19,922 bases of DNA from Clostridium sp. (GTDB taxonomy: Bacteria > Bacillota > Clostridia > Clostridiales > Clostridiaceae): contig DPOH01000275.1 of the NCBI GenBank assembly GCA_003539755.1, positions 1-19,922 of the forward strand, given 5' to 3'. The notes below the pieces were generated by a model. It saw only the letters and a program-made list of their open reading frames with translations. It made no database searches and was not told the DNA's origin. Positions 1-7,237 of the stretch are shown in pieces. The first letter of the stretch is position 1, and every line of letters starts with the position of its first letter. A program made the translations under genes and the position numbers.

Positions 1-59
1 AAAAGAAAAATCAAATGTGTATAAGAGACCACCATTAAAATAGAAATAAAAAAAAAAAA

Positions 60-82
60 GTGTATGTTTAACATGCATACAC
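60..82. promoter_or_regulatory. Inverted repeat upstream of azlC
   Basis: A 7-bp perfect inverted repeat (GTGTATG / CATACAC) surrounds a 9-base centre and sits about 14 bases before the azlC ribosome binding site. A run of twelve A residues lies immediately to its left. Read on the minus strand the hairpin is followed by twelve T, the form of an intrinsic terminator. Read on the plus strand it could be an operator or leader hairpin for azlCD. The sequence does not decide between these. Confidence 0.4.
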
Positions 83-113
83 TAACAAGTAATACAAGGG
101 GGTGTATTTATAT

Positions 114-860
114 ATGCGCAATAGCAATAAATTAAAAAAAGCATTTAAGGCTGCTTTTCCACATACAATTCCTATTTTAGCAGGCTTTTTATTTTTAGGT
201 GCTGCTTATGGATTGTATATGAATACTTCTGGTTTTAATCCTATTTATCCTATGCTTATGAGCTTACTTATATTTGCAGGCTCTGTAGAATTCGTTACTG
301 TCGGCTTTTTACTTGCTCCATTTGATCCTTTAGGGGCATTTATTATGACTCTTATGGTTAATGCACGTCATCTGTTCTATGGTATTTCAATGCTTGATAA
401 ATATAGAAAACTTGGGTTGAAAAAAATTTATCTTATTTTCGGTTTGTGTGATGAAAGTTTTTCTATTAATTACACTGCAAATATTCCTAAAGGCGTGGAC
501 AAGGGGTGGTTCATGTTCTTTGTAACTCTTCTAAATCATTTATATTGGGTTGCTGGTGCTACTATTGGTGGATTCTTTGGCTCATTCATAACTTTTAATA
601 CAAATGGAATTGAATTTGTAATGACTGCCCTCTTCATAGTAATATTCCTTGAACAATGGCTTAAGGAAGAAAAACATTTCAGTTCAATAACAGGGCTTTT
701 TATTTCTATAATCTGTCTTATTTTATTTAAAAGAGATAATTTTATAATTCCATCTATGATATGCATATTATTAGTACTTACACTTGCAAGAAAGCATATC
801 GACAAGCCTATTGAAAATGAAGAAATCACTGAAGAGGAGGAAAAATATCAATGTCGTTAG
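114..860 (+). CDS. azlC: AzlC family branched-chain amino acid exporter, large subunit
   Basis: This is the large membrane subunit of the AzlCD exporter, which moves branched-chain amino acids and analogues out of the cell. The 248-residue protein is largely hydrophobic, with several membrane helices and an acidic tail. It shows the family's early FP-x-P segment (about residues 16-20) and the NARHLFYG motif (about 83-90). An upstream in-frame GTG at 102 is possible, but AAGGGGG at 96-102 is correctly spaced only for the ATG at 114, so I chose that start. The end overlaps azlD by 10 bases, which implies translational coupling. The family assignment is firm; the transported substrate is inferred from the family. 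Confidence 0.9.
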   Translation: MRNSNKLKKAFKAAFPHTIPILAGFLFLGAAYGLYMNTSGFNPIYPMLMSLLIFAGSVEFVTVGFLLAPFDPLGAFIMTLMVNARHLFYGISMLDKYRKLGLKKIYLIFGLCDESFSINYTANIPKGVDKGWFMFFVTLLNHLYWVAGATIGGFFGSFITFNTNGIEFVMTALFIVIFLEQWLKEEKHFSSITGLFISIICLILFKRDNFIIPSMICILLVLTLARKHIDKPIENEEITEEEEKYQCR

Positions 861-1180
861 CAGAAAGTATTATAATAATTTCAGTAGTAATTCTGGGAAC
901 TATGATTACTCGTTTTGTTCCCTTTGTAATATTCAGCTCCAAAAGACCTGCTCCAGATTATATTAAATACTTAGGCAAGGTACTTCCAGGTGCTGCCCTA
1001 GGAATGCTTGTAATATATTCATTCAAAAATATAAATTTTCTTTCTAAACCTCACAGCATTCCAGAAATAACAGCAGGACTTTTTGTAATAGTACTTCATA
1101 TTTGGAAACGCAATATGCTCCTCTCTATTGCTGGTGGAACAATATTTTATATGCTATTAGTACAACTTGTATTTAATTAA
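851..1180 (+). CDS. azlD: AzlD family branched-chain amino acid exporter, small subunit
   Basis: This is the small membrane partner of AzlC; the two form the branched-chain amino acid export complex. The protein has 109 residues, normal for AzlD, with three to four hydrophobic helices and an early TRFVPF motif (about residues 20-25) characteristic of the family. The start ATG lies inside the last codons of azlC and has its own AGGAGG at 835-840, ten bases upstream. A strong hairpin terminator follows directly after the stop codon, so azlCD is a two-gene unit. No Lrp-type regulator gene is visible beside it. Confidence 0.9.
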   Translation: MSLAESIIIISVVILGTMITRFVPFVIFSSKRPAPDYIKYLGKVLPGAALGMLVIYSFKNINFLSKPHSIPEITAGLFVIVLHIWKRNMLLSIAGGTIFYMLLVQLVFN

Positions 1181-1185
1181 GAAAA

Positions 1186-1219
1186 AAAATACTTTCGCAA
1201 CAAACTGCGAAAGTATTTT
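1186..1219 (+). terminator. Intrinsic terminator of azlCD, probably bidirectional
   Basis: A perfect 14-bp inverted repeat (AAAATACTTTCGCA with its complement) and a 6-base loop begin five bases after the azlD stop codon. The right arm ends in TTTT and the left arm is preceded by an A run, so it could also stop transcripts from the opposite strand. Confidence 0.85.
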
Positions 1220-1303
1220 AGTTTCTAATTAAATTATGATTTTCTTGATTTAAAAATCTATTTCTTTATTTATAAGAATTTAGATTAATACATGTTTCTA
1301 AAC

Positions 1304-2443
1304 TTACTCAGGCTTAATATCCAGAATAATATATTCACAGTTTTCTTCAGTTCTTACAGGTATCCCCCATCCTGCCATACCTGATGAAGTTATAATATCT
1401 AAGTTATTAAACTTTTCATGCCCATAGCATAAAGTATCTTTTATAAATGTCTTAATAAACAATCCTCCTGGCCATATTTGCCCTGCATGAGTATGTCCTG
1501 AAAGCATTACATCATAACCTGCATTATCTGTTTCATCAAAATCACCTGGCTGATGATCTACTAAAATATTATATTTATTACTATCAGCTTGTGTATTTAC
1601 TATAAGCTCATCTATTGGCTCTCTTAAATTATCTCCACGGAAGGATTTATCCTTTCTACCTGTCACAGTAATCTGATCATTTATTGTAACAGAATCATCT
1701 GCAAGAATCTTTATCCCTGAATCCTTTATTGCATTATCTAATTCCTCTTCAGTAAAGTTTGGCTTTCTTGCATAAGTTGCTTTATCATGATTTCCATATA
1801 CATAAAAAGTTCCATATGTACTCTTTATCTTAGATAATTCATCAAATGCTTCATACATGCCCTTACGCGAAGTATTTTCATCAACAATATCTCCACCTAA
1901 AATAACTATGTCAGGATTTTGAGCTTCAATATCTTCACAATATTTTTCAAGCTGCTTTCCATCCATATTAACTCCATAATGAAGATCTGAAATAAATGCT
2001 ATTTTATACCCTTCACTTCTTATATTTTTATCTGTATAAATTGTATAGTCTGTTTCAACAACTCTATGCATATTGTAATATCCATAACTTGTCATAATTA
2101 CTCCTATAAGAATTGGAATAATTCCACTCCTATAAATAACTTCACAAGTTTTATTTTTCTTTCCTGAAACTTTACATACTATGAAGTACACTATGTCCAC
2201 AAAAATTGAAAATAATAAAACATACAGAACTGCTACTGACCACACTCCAAATAAGGCTATAAGCGAAATAACTAATGCTACTGCAAGAATTATACTTAAT
2301 ATTTTCTTATATCTTGAACTCTTATTTTTCAATATAAGATTTACTATTCTTCTTATAAAATGGTAGCTATAAGCCCCTATAATACCCACAACAAGGATAA
2401 CTGCCACAATAAATAGAATAGCCTTAATACCTCCAATCACCAT
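1304..2443 (-). CDS. Membrane-anchored metallophosphoesterase, YkuE-like
   Basis: This is a calcineurin-like phosphoesterase with a membrane anchor. About 120 N-terminal residues hold roughly four hydrophobic helices (near 5-27, 47-66, 68-90 and 107-121). The catalytic domain follows, with all metal-binding motifs in order: D153-x-H155, GGD185-x-x-D188, GNHD 217-220, H297 and GHTH 316-319. The ending with SSGMAGWGIPVR (353-364) resembles Bacillus YkuE, a cell-surface enzyme thought to act on envelope or lipid-linked phosphates. The domain probably faces outwards. The track frame runs on to 2497, but AGGAGGAG at 2449-2456 sits just before the ATG at 2443, so that start is chosen. It appears to be transcribed alone. 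The true substrate is unknown. Confidence 0.85.
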   Translation of the reverse strand: MVIGGIKAILFIVAVILVVGIIGAYSYHFIRRIVNLILKNKSSRYKKILSIILAVALVISLIALFGVWSVAVLYVLLFSIFVDIVYFIVCKVSGKKNKTCEVIYRSGIIPILIGVIMTSYGYYNMHRVVETDYTIYTDKNIRSEGYKIAFISDLHYGVNMDGKQLEKYCEDIEAQNPDIVILGGDIVDENTSRKGMYEAFDELSKIKSTYGTFYVYGNHDKATYARKPNFTEEELDNAIKDSGIKILADDSVTINDQITVTGRKDKSFRGDNLREPIDELIVNTQADSNKYNILVDHQPGDFDETDNAGYDVMLSGHTHAGQIWPGGLFIKTFIKDTLCYGHEKFNNLDIITSSGMAGWGIPVRTEENCEYIILDIKPE

Positions 2444-2613
2444 AAAACTCCTCCTCTTTTGATATTTAATTTTAATATAATTATTTATATTACACATTGT
2501 ATCACCTAGAGGTATATTAGTGGTAATATAATATTTACATTTAACTTATTTTTATACATTTGTTCCTTATTAAACAAACATAGAGTTAATTAATACTAAA
2601 CTTTATTCTACAT

Positions 2614-2654
2614 AAAAAACGCCATCAGATAATCTTACTTATCCGACAGCGTTT
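2614..2654 (-). terminator. Intrinsic terminator of the first GH1 gene
   Basis: A 16-bp stem with three G-U pairs and a 6-base loop is followed, on the minus strand, by six T. It lies about 100 bases after the stop of the GH1 gene at 2756 and ahead of the metallophosphoesterase. The rest of the 312-base gap (2444-2755) holds only AT-rich DNA in which I see no clear promoter. Confidence 0.75.
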
Positions 2655-2755
2655 ATTTACAATTAAGGTAATTATATGAAATTGTAGCCTAATTTAAAAA
2701 CTATTCAATTAAAATTACCAAAATATCTTATAATATTAATATTAAATCAGATATA

Positions 2756-4201
2756 TTAATCTAAATCTGCTCCATTAGTAGCAATTACTTTCTTATACCA
2801 GTCAAATGATTTCTTCTTGCTTCTCTTTAATGTTCCATTACCTTCATTATCCTTATCTACATAGATAAATCCATAACGCTTCTTCATTTCACCAGTACTT
2901 GCAGATACTAAGTCTATGCATCCCCATGAAGTATATCCCATTAAGTCAACACCATCAATTACTACAGCGTCTCTCATAGCTTTTATGTGTTCTCTTAAGT
3001 ATTCAATACGGTAATCATCATTAACTTGTCCGTTTTCATCTACTGTATCAACAGCTCCAAGTCCATTTTCAACAACGAATAATGGTTTTTGGTATCTGTC
3101 GTAGATTGAGTTTATAGTTATTCTGAATCCAAGTGGATCTATTTGCCATCCCCATTCACTTTCAGTTAAGTATGGGTTCTTTAATGATGCAGCAGCATTT
3201 CCTTCTCTTAATTTCTTTAATAATTCTTCATCAGCACTTGTAAGTCTTGATGCATAGTATGAGAATGATACGAAATCAACAGTGTTTTCTTTTAGTAACT
3301 TCTTATCTTCTTCAGTTATATTAACTTTGATTCCTTCTCTTTCAAATTTCTTAAGTGCATATGAAGGATATTCTCCTCTTGCTTGAACATCGATGAACAT
3401 ATAAGAATCCCTGTCTCTTTCTATTGATTGCCATACATCCTTAGGGTTACATGTATTTGGATAAGTATTTCCTGCTGCAAGCATACATCCAACCTTGTTT
3501 TCTGGATCAATTTCATGAGCAATCTTAGTAGCTAATGCACTAGCAACTAACTCATGATGAGCAGCTATATATTTGATTTCTTCTTCTTTTTCTCCTTCTT
3601 CAAAGCAGATTCCAGCTCCCATGAATGGTAAGTGAAGTATCATGTTTATTTCATTGAATGTAAGCCAGTATTTAACTAATCCCTTGTATCTTGTAAATAT
3701 TGCACGGCATAATCTTTCATAGAATTCTACAAGCTTACGATTTCTCCATCCGCCATATTCAGTTATTAAATGCATTGGGCAGTCAAAGTGAGTTATTGTA
3801 ACAAGTGGTTCTATACCATACTTTCTACATTCTTTGAATATATCTTCGTAGAATTTTAAACCTTCTTCGTTTGGTTCTAATTCATCACCTTTTGGGAAAA
3901 TTCTGCTCCATCCAATAGAAAGACGGTATGTCTTAAATCCCATTTCAGCAAATAAAGCTATATCTTCTTTCCATCTATGATACATATCTATTGATTCAAG
4001 TGCTGGATAATTATGTACATCATCAAGCTCAAACATTTTCTTTTTACCAGCCATAACTGGGAATCTATCTTCTCCATGTGGAATTACATCTACATTAGCA
4101 AGACCTCTTCCACCTTCATTATATCCACCTTCACATTGGTTTGCAGCTGTAGCTCCTCCCCATAAGAATCCTTCTGGAAATCTATTCATATTGTTCTCCA
4201 T
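2756..4201 (-). CDS. GH1 6-phospho-beta-glucosidase
   Basis: This cytoplasmic glycoside hydrolase family 1 enzyme has 481 residues, the normal full length. It should cleave phosphorylated beta-glucosides (aryl-glucosides such as arbutin or salicin, or cellobiose) delivered by a PTS, giving glucose 6-phosphate plus aglycone. The start FLWGGATAA (12-20), the acid/base E184 in TFNEIN, and the nucleophile E378 in VVENG are all present. The stretch from S433 through K441 and Y443 (…KKRYGFIYVD) is the phosphate-recognition signature that separates phospho-glucosidases from plain beta-glucosidases. AAGGAG lies correctly before the ATG at 4201. It has its own terminator and a cre-like site upstream, so it looks like a single, glucose-repressed gene. 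No intact PTS gene is beside it. The exact aglycone preference cannot be read. Confidence 0.92.
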   Translation of the reverse strand: MENNMNRFPEGFLWGGATAANQCEGGYNEGGRGLANVDVIPHGEDRFPVMAGKKKMFELDDVHNYPALESIDMYHRWKEDIALFAEMGFKTYRLSIGWSRIFPKGDELEPNEEGLKFYEDIFKECRKYGIEPLVTITHFDCPMHLITEYGGWRNRKLVEFYERLCRAIFTRYKGLVKYWLTFNEINMILHLPFMGAGICFEEGEKEEEIKYIAAHHELVASALATKIAHEIDPENKVGCMLAAGNTYPNTCNPKDVWQSIERDRDSYMFIDVQARGEYPSYALKKFEREGIKVNITEEDKKLLKENTVDFVSFSYYASRLTSADEELLKKLREGNAAASLKNPYLTESEWGWQIDPLGFRITINSIYDRYQKPLFVVENGLGAVDTVDENGQVNDDYRIEYLREHIKAMRDAVVIDGVDLMGYTSWGCIDLVSASTGEMKKRYGFIYVDKDNEGNGTLKRSKKKSFDWYKKVIATNGADLD

Positions 4202-4269
4202 ATATTACACTCCTTATAAAATTATGGTTAATTAAGTATCTGACATAATAATATCATGTTTTGGGGTTT

Positions 4270-4283
4270 TGATGTCGTTTTCA
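4270..4283 (-). promoter_or_regulatory. Candidate cre (CcpA) site upstream of the GH1 gene
   Basis: TGAAAACGACATCA on the minus strand fits the catabolite-repression consensus TGWAANCGNTNWCA at all but one fixed position. It lies 69-82 bases before the GH1 start codon. A sugar-catabolic gene is where such a site is expected. This is a motif match only. Confidence 0.45.
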
Positions 4284-4446
4284 GATGATTTTGTAACAAG
4301 TTCTATAATCTAGTAATTTGTTTTATAAAAAAACAAGTTGTTTTTTATATACATCAATATACAATTCTATTGTGTATACCAGTATAATTGCTGATAAAAA
4401 GAATGTAATTACACCATTTGCTAACAGTACTATCCTTCTAAATAAT

Positions 4447-4476
4447 TTAACACTTACCATATTCTTTGCATATATT
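4447..4476 (+). promoter_or_regulatory. Candidate promoter of the choloylglycine-hydrolase-family gene
   Basis: TTAACA (4447-4452) and TATATT (4471-4476) are separated by 18 bases and fit a sigma-A-type promoter. The predicted start near 4483 would give a leader of about 95 bases holding the inverted repeat at 4492-4558. The remaining part of the 4202-4576 gap shows nothing else I can support; the 68-codon reading frame at 4318-4524 has no ribosome binding site. Confidence 0.35.
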
Positions 4477-4491
4477 ATATTAACCAAAAAA

Positions 4492-4558
4492 AGTAAACTC
4501 AACTCACAGTCATTCGCCGAGTAAGTGAATCAAATCAAATCACAAATTTGAGTTTACT
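4492..4558 (+). promoter_or_regulatory. Long-range leader stem upstream of the hydrolase gene
   Basis: AGTAAACTCAA (4492-4502) and its exact complement TTGAGTTTACT (4548-4558) enclose 45 bases. The right arm ends just before the ribosome binding site AAGGAGTG (4563-4570), so the fold could influence translation, or the arms could be protein-binding half-sites. Confidence 0.4.
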
Positions 4559-4576
4559 ACTTAAGGAGTGTTTTAT

Positions 4577-5521
4577 ATGTGTACTAGCATTACAATTAAT
4601 ACAAATAACAATGATGTGATTCTTGGTAGAACCTTTGATTGGTCAGTAAGTGAAAAGTATAAGGTTATTGTTGCTCCTAGAAATTATGAATGGACAGCAA
4701 AATCATCTTCTGAACACTTTGATTCTAAATTTGCTTTTATCGGACTAGCAGTAGAGTTTCCTATTATAGAACATCCAATTTTTGTAGATGGTGTTAATGA
4801 AAAAGGACTTATGTGTGCTACACTTTGGTTAAATGATTCATCATATTCTCCATATGAAGAGGGAAAAATAAACTTAGAATCTTATGATATCGTTCTTTGG
4901 ATACTTTCTCAATTTTCTTCTGTTGATGATGTACTTCGTAATATTTCATCTCTTAATATTTTAGACTCAATGTACACAGAATTAAGTTTTCCTATTACTT
5001 TACATTGGATTATCAATGATAAATCAGGAAAATCTGTTATTATTGAAAAAACTAAATTAGGACTTCAAATTTATACTGATTCAATAGGTACTTTAACCAA
5101 TGATCCACTATATTATAAGCATCTAAACAATTTAGAACCCTATTTACCTTTCGATATAACAATCTTTAACAGCAAAAGGTTTCCTGGAGATTTTTCACCA
5201 AGTTCTCGTTTTATAAGAGCAGCTCTTTTACGTCAAAGTATTAAAAATGCATCTAATGAGTCAGAAGGTATCCTTAATGTTTATAAAATTTTACAAAACG
5301 TCTCAGAAAAAGATGAAACAGCTCTATTCCTTCCAGACTCAAAAATTTATTTCTATACTTTATATACAACAGCTATGTGTGCAAATTCAGGCAATTACTA
5401 CGCTACAACTTATAGAAATAACCAAATAAATAAATTCAACTTATTCCATGAAGACCTTACTAGCTCAAAGTTAATTAAATTTGAATTATCAGAAGAACAA
5501 GCTTATAATAAACGAAACTAA
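4577..5521 (+). CDS. Choloylglycine hydrolase / penicillin V acylase family Ntn-hydrolase
   Basis: This is a C-N amide hydrolase of the bile salt hydrolase / penicillin V acylase family (CBAH). The start at the ATG at 4577, with AAGGAGTG at 4563-4570, puts Cys at position 2, where Met removal exposes it as the N-terminal nucleophile; the GTG at 4568 would destroy this. R18, D21 and N175 fall at exactly the family's numbered positions, and R211 (in SSRFIRAA) matches the usual R228. The protein has 314 residues, slightly shorter than Clostridium bile salt hydrolases; about 17 residues are missing between N175 and that Arg. The position that is Asn82 in bile salt hydrolases is Trp84 here. No signal peptide, so it acts in the cytoplasm. 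The substrate could be bile salts, penicillin V or N-acyl signals; I cannot decide. Confidence 0.88.
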   Translation: MCTSITINTNNNDVILGRTFDWSVSEKYKVIVAPRNYEWTAKSSSEHFDSKFAFIGLAVEFPIIEHPIFVDGVNEKGLMCATLWLNDSSYSPYEEGKINLESYDIVLWILSQFSSVDDVLRNISSLNILDSMYTELSFPITLHWIINDKSGKSVIIEKTKLGLQIYTDSIGTLTNDPLYYKHLNNLEPYLPFDITIFNSKRFPGDFSPSSRFIRAALLRQSIKNASNESEGILNVYKILQNVSEKDETALFLPDSKIYFYTLYTTAMCANSGNYYATTYRNNQINKFNLFHEDLTSSKLIKFELSEEQAYNKRN

Positions 5522-5572
5522 ATGTTTTTTATGACAAAATAAACTTAGAATTTGCTACTATATAATTAAAGA

Positions 5573-5624
5573 CTAAAATATAGAGAGTAAGATATTTTAT
5601 ATTCATATCTTACTCTTATTTTAG
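5573..5624 (+). terminator. Hairpin terminator after the hydrolase gene
   Basis: CTAAAATA plus AGAGTAAGATAT pair exactly with the right-hand side, interrupted by a 3-base bulge (5581-5583), around a 9-base loop. The long stem lies 52 bases past the stop codon. Only short T runs follow on either strand, so efficiency is uncertain; it may serve the pseudogene at 5750 as well. Confidence 0.55.
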
Positions 5625-5749
5625 CTTCTATCTTATAGCTAACTTCTAATATTTTTTCTAAAACTCATATCAAGTGTATTTTCAACATGCTTATTTATAC
5701 AGCTACTAAAATTGTTTCTAAAAAAATAATTTATTATTGGACTTTCTAT

Positions 5750-6143
5750 TTATAAAATTTCACCATTTGATTCAATTACTTTTTTATACCAATTAAATGA
5801 TTCCTTCTTAGATCTTGCAAGTGTTCCGTTACCTTCATTATCCTTATCTACATAGATAAATCCATAATTCTTCCTCATTTCACCAGTTCTAGCAGATATT
5901 GAATCCCATTTCTGCAAAAAGAGCAATATCTTCATTATAATGATGATAGAAATCAATAGCTTCATGGTTAGGATAATATTCGCCTTCTATAATTCCCTCT
6001 GTGATCTTACGTTCTACTCCATTTGCTCCAGCTGTCATTACATCCGCAACACTAATTCCTTTTCCACCTTCTCTGTAAGCACCTTCTAATTGGTGAGCTG
6101 CTACTGCTCCTCCCCAAAGAAAATTCTCTTGTAGTTTTGACAT
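5750..6143 (-). pseudogene. GH1 phospho-beta-glucosidase relic with a large internal deletion
   Basis: The first ~80 residues (from ATG 6143, with AGGAGG just upstream; NFLWGG, VAAHQLEGAY, ending EMGF) and the last ~50 residues (TGEMRKNYGFIYVD to the stop at 5750) match the two ends of the neighbouring GH1 enzymes. They are joined near 5900 in different reading frames. The missing middle is roughly 350 codons and contains both catalytic glutamates, so no enzyme can be made. The N-terminal frame stops two codons after the junction. The start region and a cre-like site are intact, so this was a working gene until one deletion event. It is more similar to the GH1 at 8683 in its early part (IIEGEYY), which suggests paralogues of one family. 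Confidence 0.88.
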
Positions 6144-6173
6144 TATAATATCCTCCTATCATATACACTTTTT

Positions 6174-6190
6174 TGTATACCGTTTTCACA
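6174..6190 (-). promoter_or_regulatory. cre-like palindrome upstream of the GH1 relic
   Basis: TGTGAAAACGGTATACA on the minus strand has matching TGT/ACA ends and shares TGAAAACG with the candidate cre site at 4270-4283. It lies about 31 bases before the relic's start codon, between promoter and ribosome binding site or over the promoter. Support is by motif and position only. Confidence 0.35.
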
Positions 6191-6337
6191 AGATAGTAAA
6201 TAGAAACCACCTTAACAATAAACTATACTTCTTATTTCTAATTTAATTCTTTTTGTGTATATATTACCAATTTCAAAAATTATATTCAATAGTGTTTTTA
6301 ACCTGTTATCAAACTAGTTATAAATTTAAACATAGAA

Positions 6338-6375
6338 TAAACCCTGCTATAGCCTCATTTATATAGCAAGGTTTA
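6338..6375 (-). terminator. Hairpin terminator after the B3/B4 relic
   Basis: A 14-bp stem (6338-6351 with 6362-6375, one G-U pair) surrounds a 10-base loop. It starts 14 bases past the stop codon at 6390 and runs into an AT-rich tail on the minus strand. Confidence 0.6.
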
Positions 6376-6389
6376 AATATGAAATAATA

Positions 6390-6873
6390 TTATTTTATTA
6401 TTCTTATTTCAAAATCACTGCCATGAGCATACTTTTCTAATAACTCTCTGGCACTATTTAAATACTCTTCCACTCCCTCATATCCACTAAATGAGTAAAT
6501 GCACATAATAATTTCTTTTGAAGCTTCTCCAATCATAGCACATTCACTATCACTTGTAGGACTTCCAAATGGGCCATTATCATCTGTTAAAACTGGAAGA
6601 TGTTCTATATTTAATTCTGCTTTACCAACGCCTTTATAAGTAGCTCCATCAACAGCCCTATTTAATTTTATATGCTTCTCTTCCATCTTTAATTGGCTTT
6701 TCAGATGATAAATCTTCAATTTTCAATTCATTTCGTAATGTATTGCAGTAGCTATCAATATCACTTAATAAAGCTTCACAGCTATCTTCTACCTTTACCT
6801 TTCCCTGAATTACTCCTAGTGTAACTTGTGGCCATAATTCTTTTATTTCTTTGCTTATTTCTATATGTACCAT
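6390..6873 (-). pseudogene. B3/B4 tRNA-binding-domain protein, internally deleted and frameshifted
   Basis: These proteins resemble the B3/B4 editing domain of the phenylalanyl-tRNA synthetase beta chain and are thought to act on tRNA or amino acids as stand-alone proteins of about 230 residues. The first ~67 residues (start ATG 6873, AAGGAGG upstream, KELWPQVTLG, ending GREAYK) and the last ~95 (NRAVDGATYKGVGK, LPVLTDDNGPFGSPTSDSE, YSFSG) are both recognisable but lie in different frames, overlapping at 6658-6719. Around 60 residues between them, which normally hold the INNVVDINN-type core, are absent. The product is therefore not functional. The lesion has the same form as in the neighbouring GH1 relic: an internal out-of-frame deletion. 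Confidence 0.78.
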
Positions 6874-7046
6874 AATTTATATTGCCTCCTTAATAGATAC
6901 TTATATAAATTTTTTAACTAATTATATTATAAACCATTTTAAGGATTTATTATCAGAATGTACACATATAAATATATCTTCTGTATTAATATATGGATTT
7001 TTATACTTACTGTCTATATAGACTTCATATTAAGCAATAATATAAC

Positions 7047-7082
7047 AAAAGACTTCATGATTTACACATCATAAAGTTTTTT
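7047..7082. terminator. Hairpin terminator after the second GH1 gene
   Basis: AAAAGACTTCATGAT pairs with ATCATAAAGTTTT, with one bulge and one G-U pair, around a 6-base loop. T-rich tails exist on both sides. It lies about 155 bases past the GH1 stop. The rest of 6874-7237 is AT-rich and holds only a possible 28-codon coding remnant at 7114-7200 (see findings). Confidence 0.55.
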
Positions 7083-7237
7083 ACTTAGTAATAAAAAATA
7101 TATTCGTATTTATTTAATTCCAAATTCTATTTTTTACTCCAATAAATTCTTCACTTAAAATTTCTTTTACTTCCATTTTTAATATCATCAATCTTGGGAA
7201 AGCTTATTTTATTATTTTATTTATATGACTATAAAAT

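Noticed and set aside
4318..4524. 68-codon plus-strand reading frame between the first GH1 gene and the acylase gene
   Set aside because: No ribosome binding site, low-complexity composition, overlaps the candidate acylase promoter and leader.
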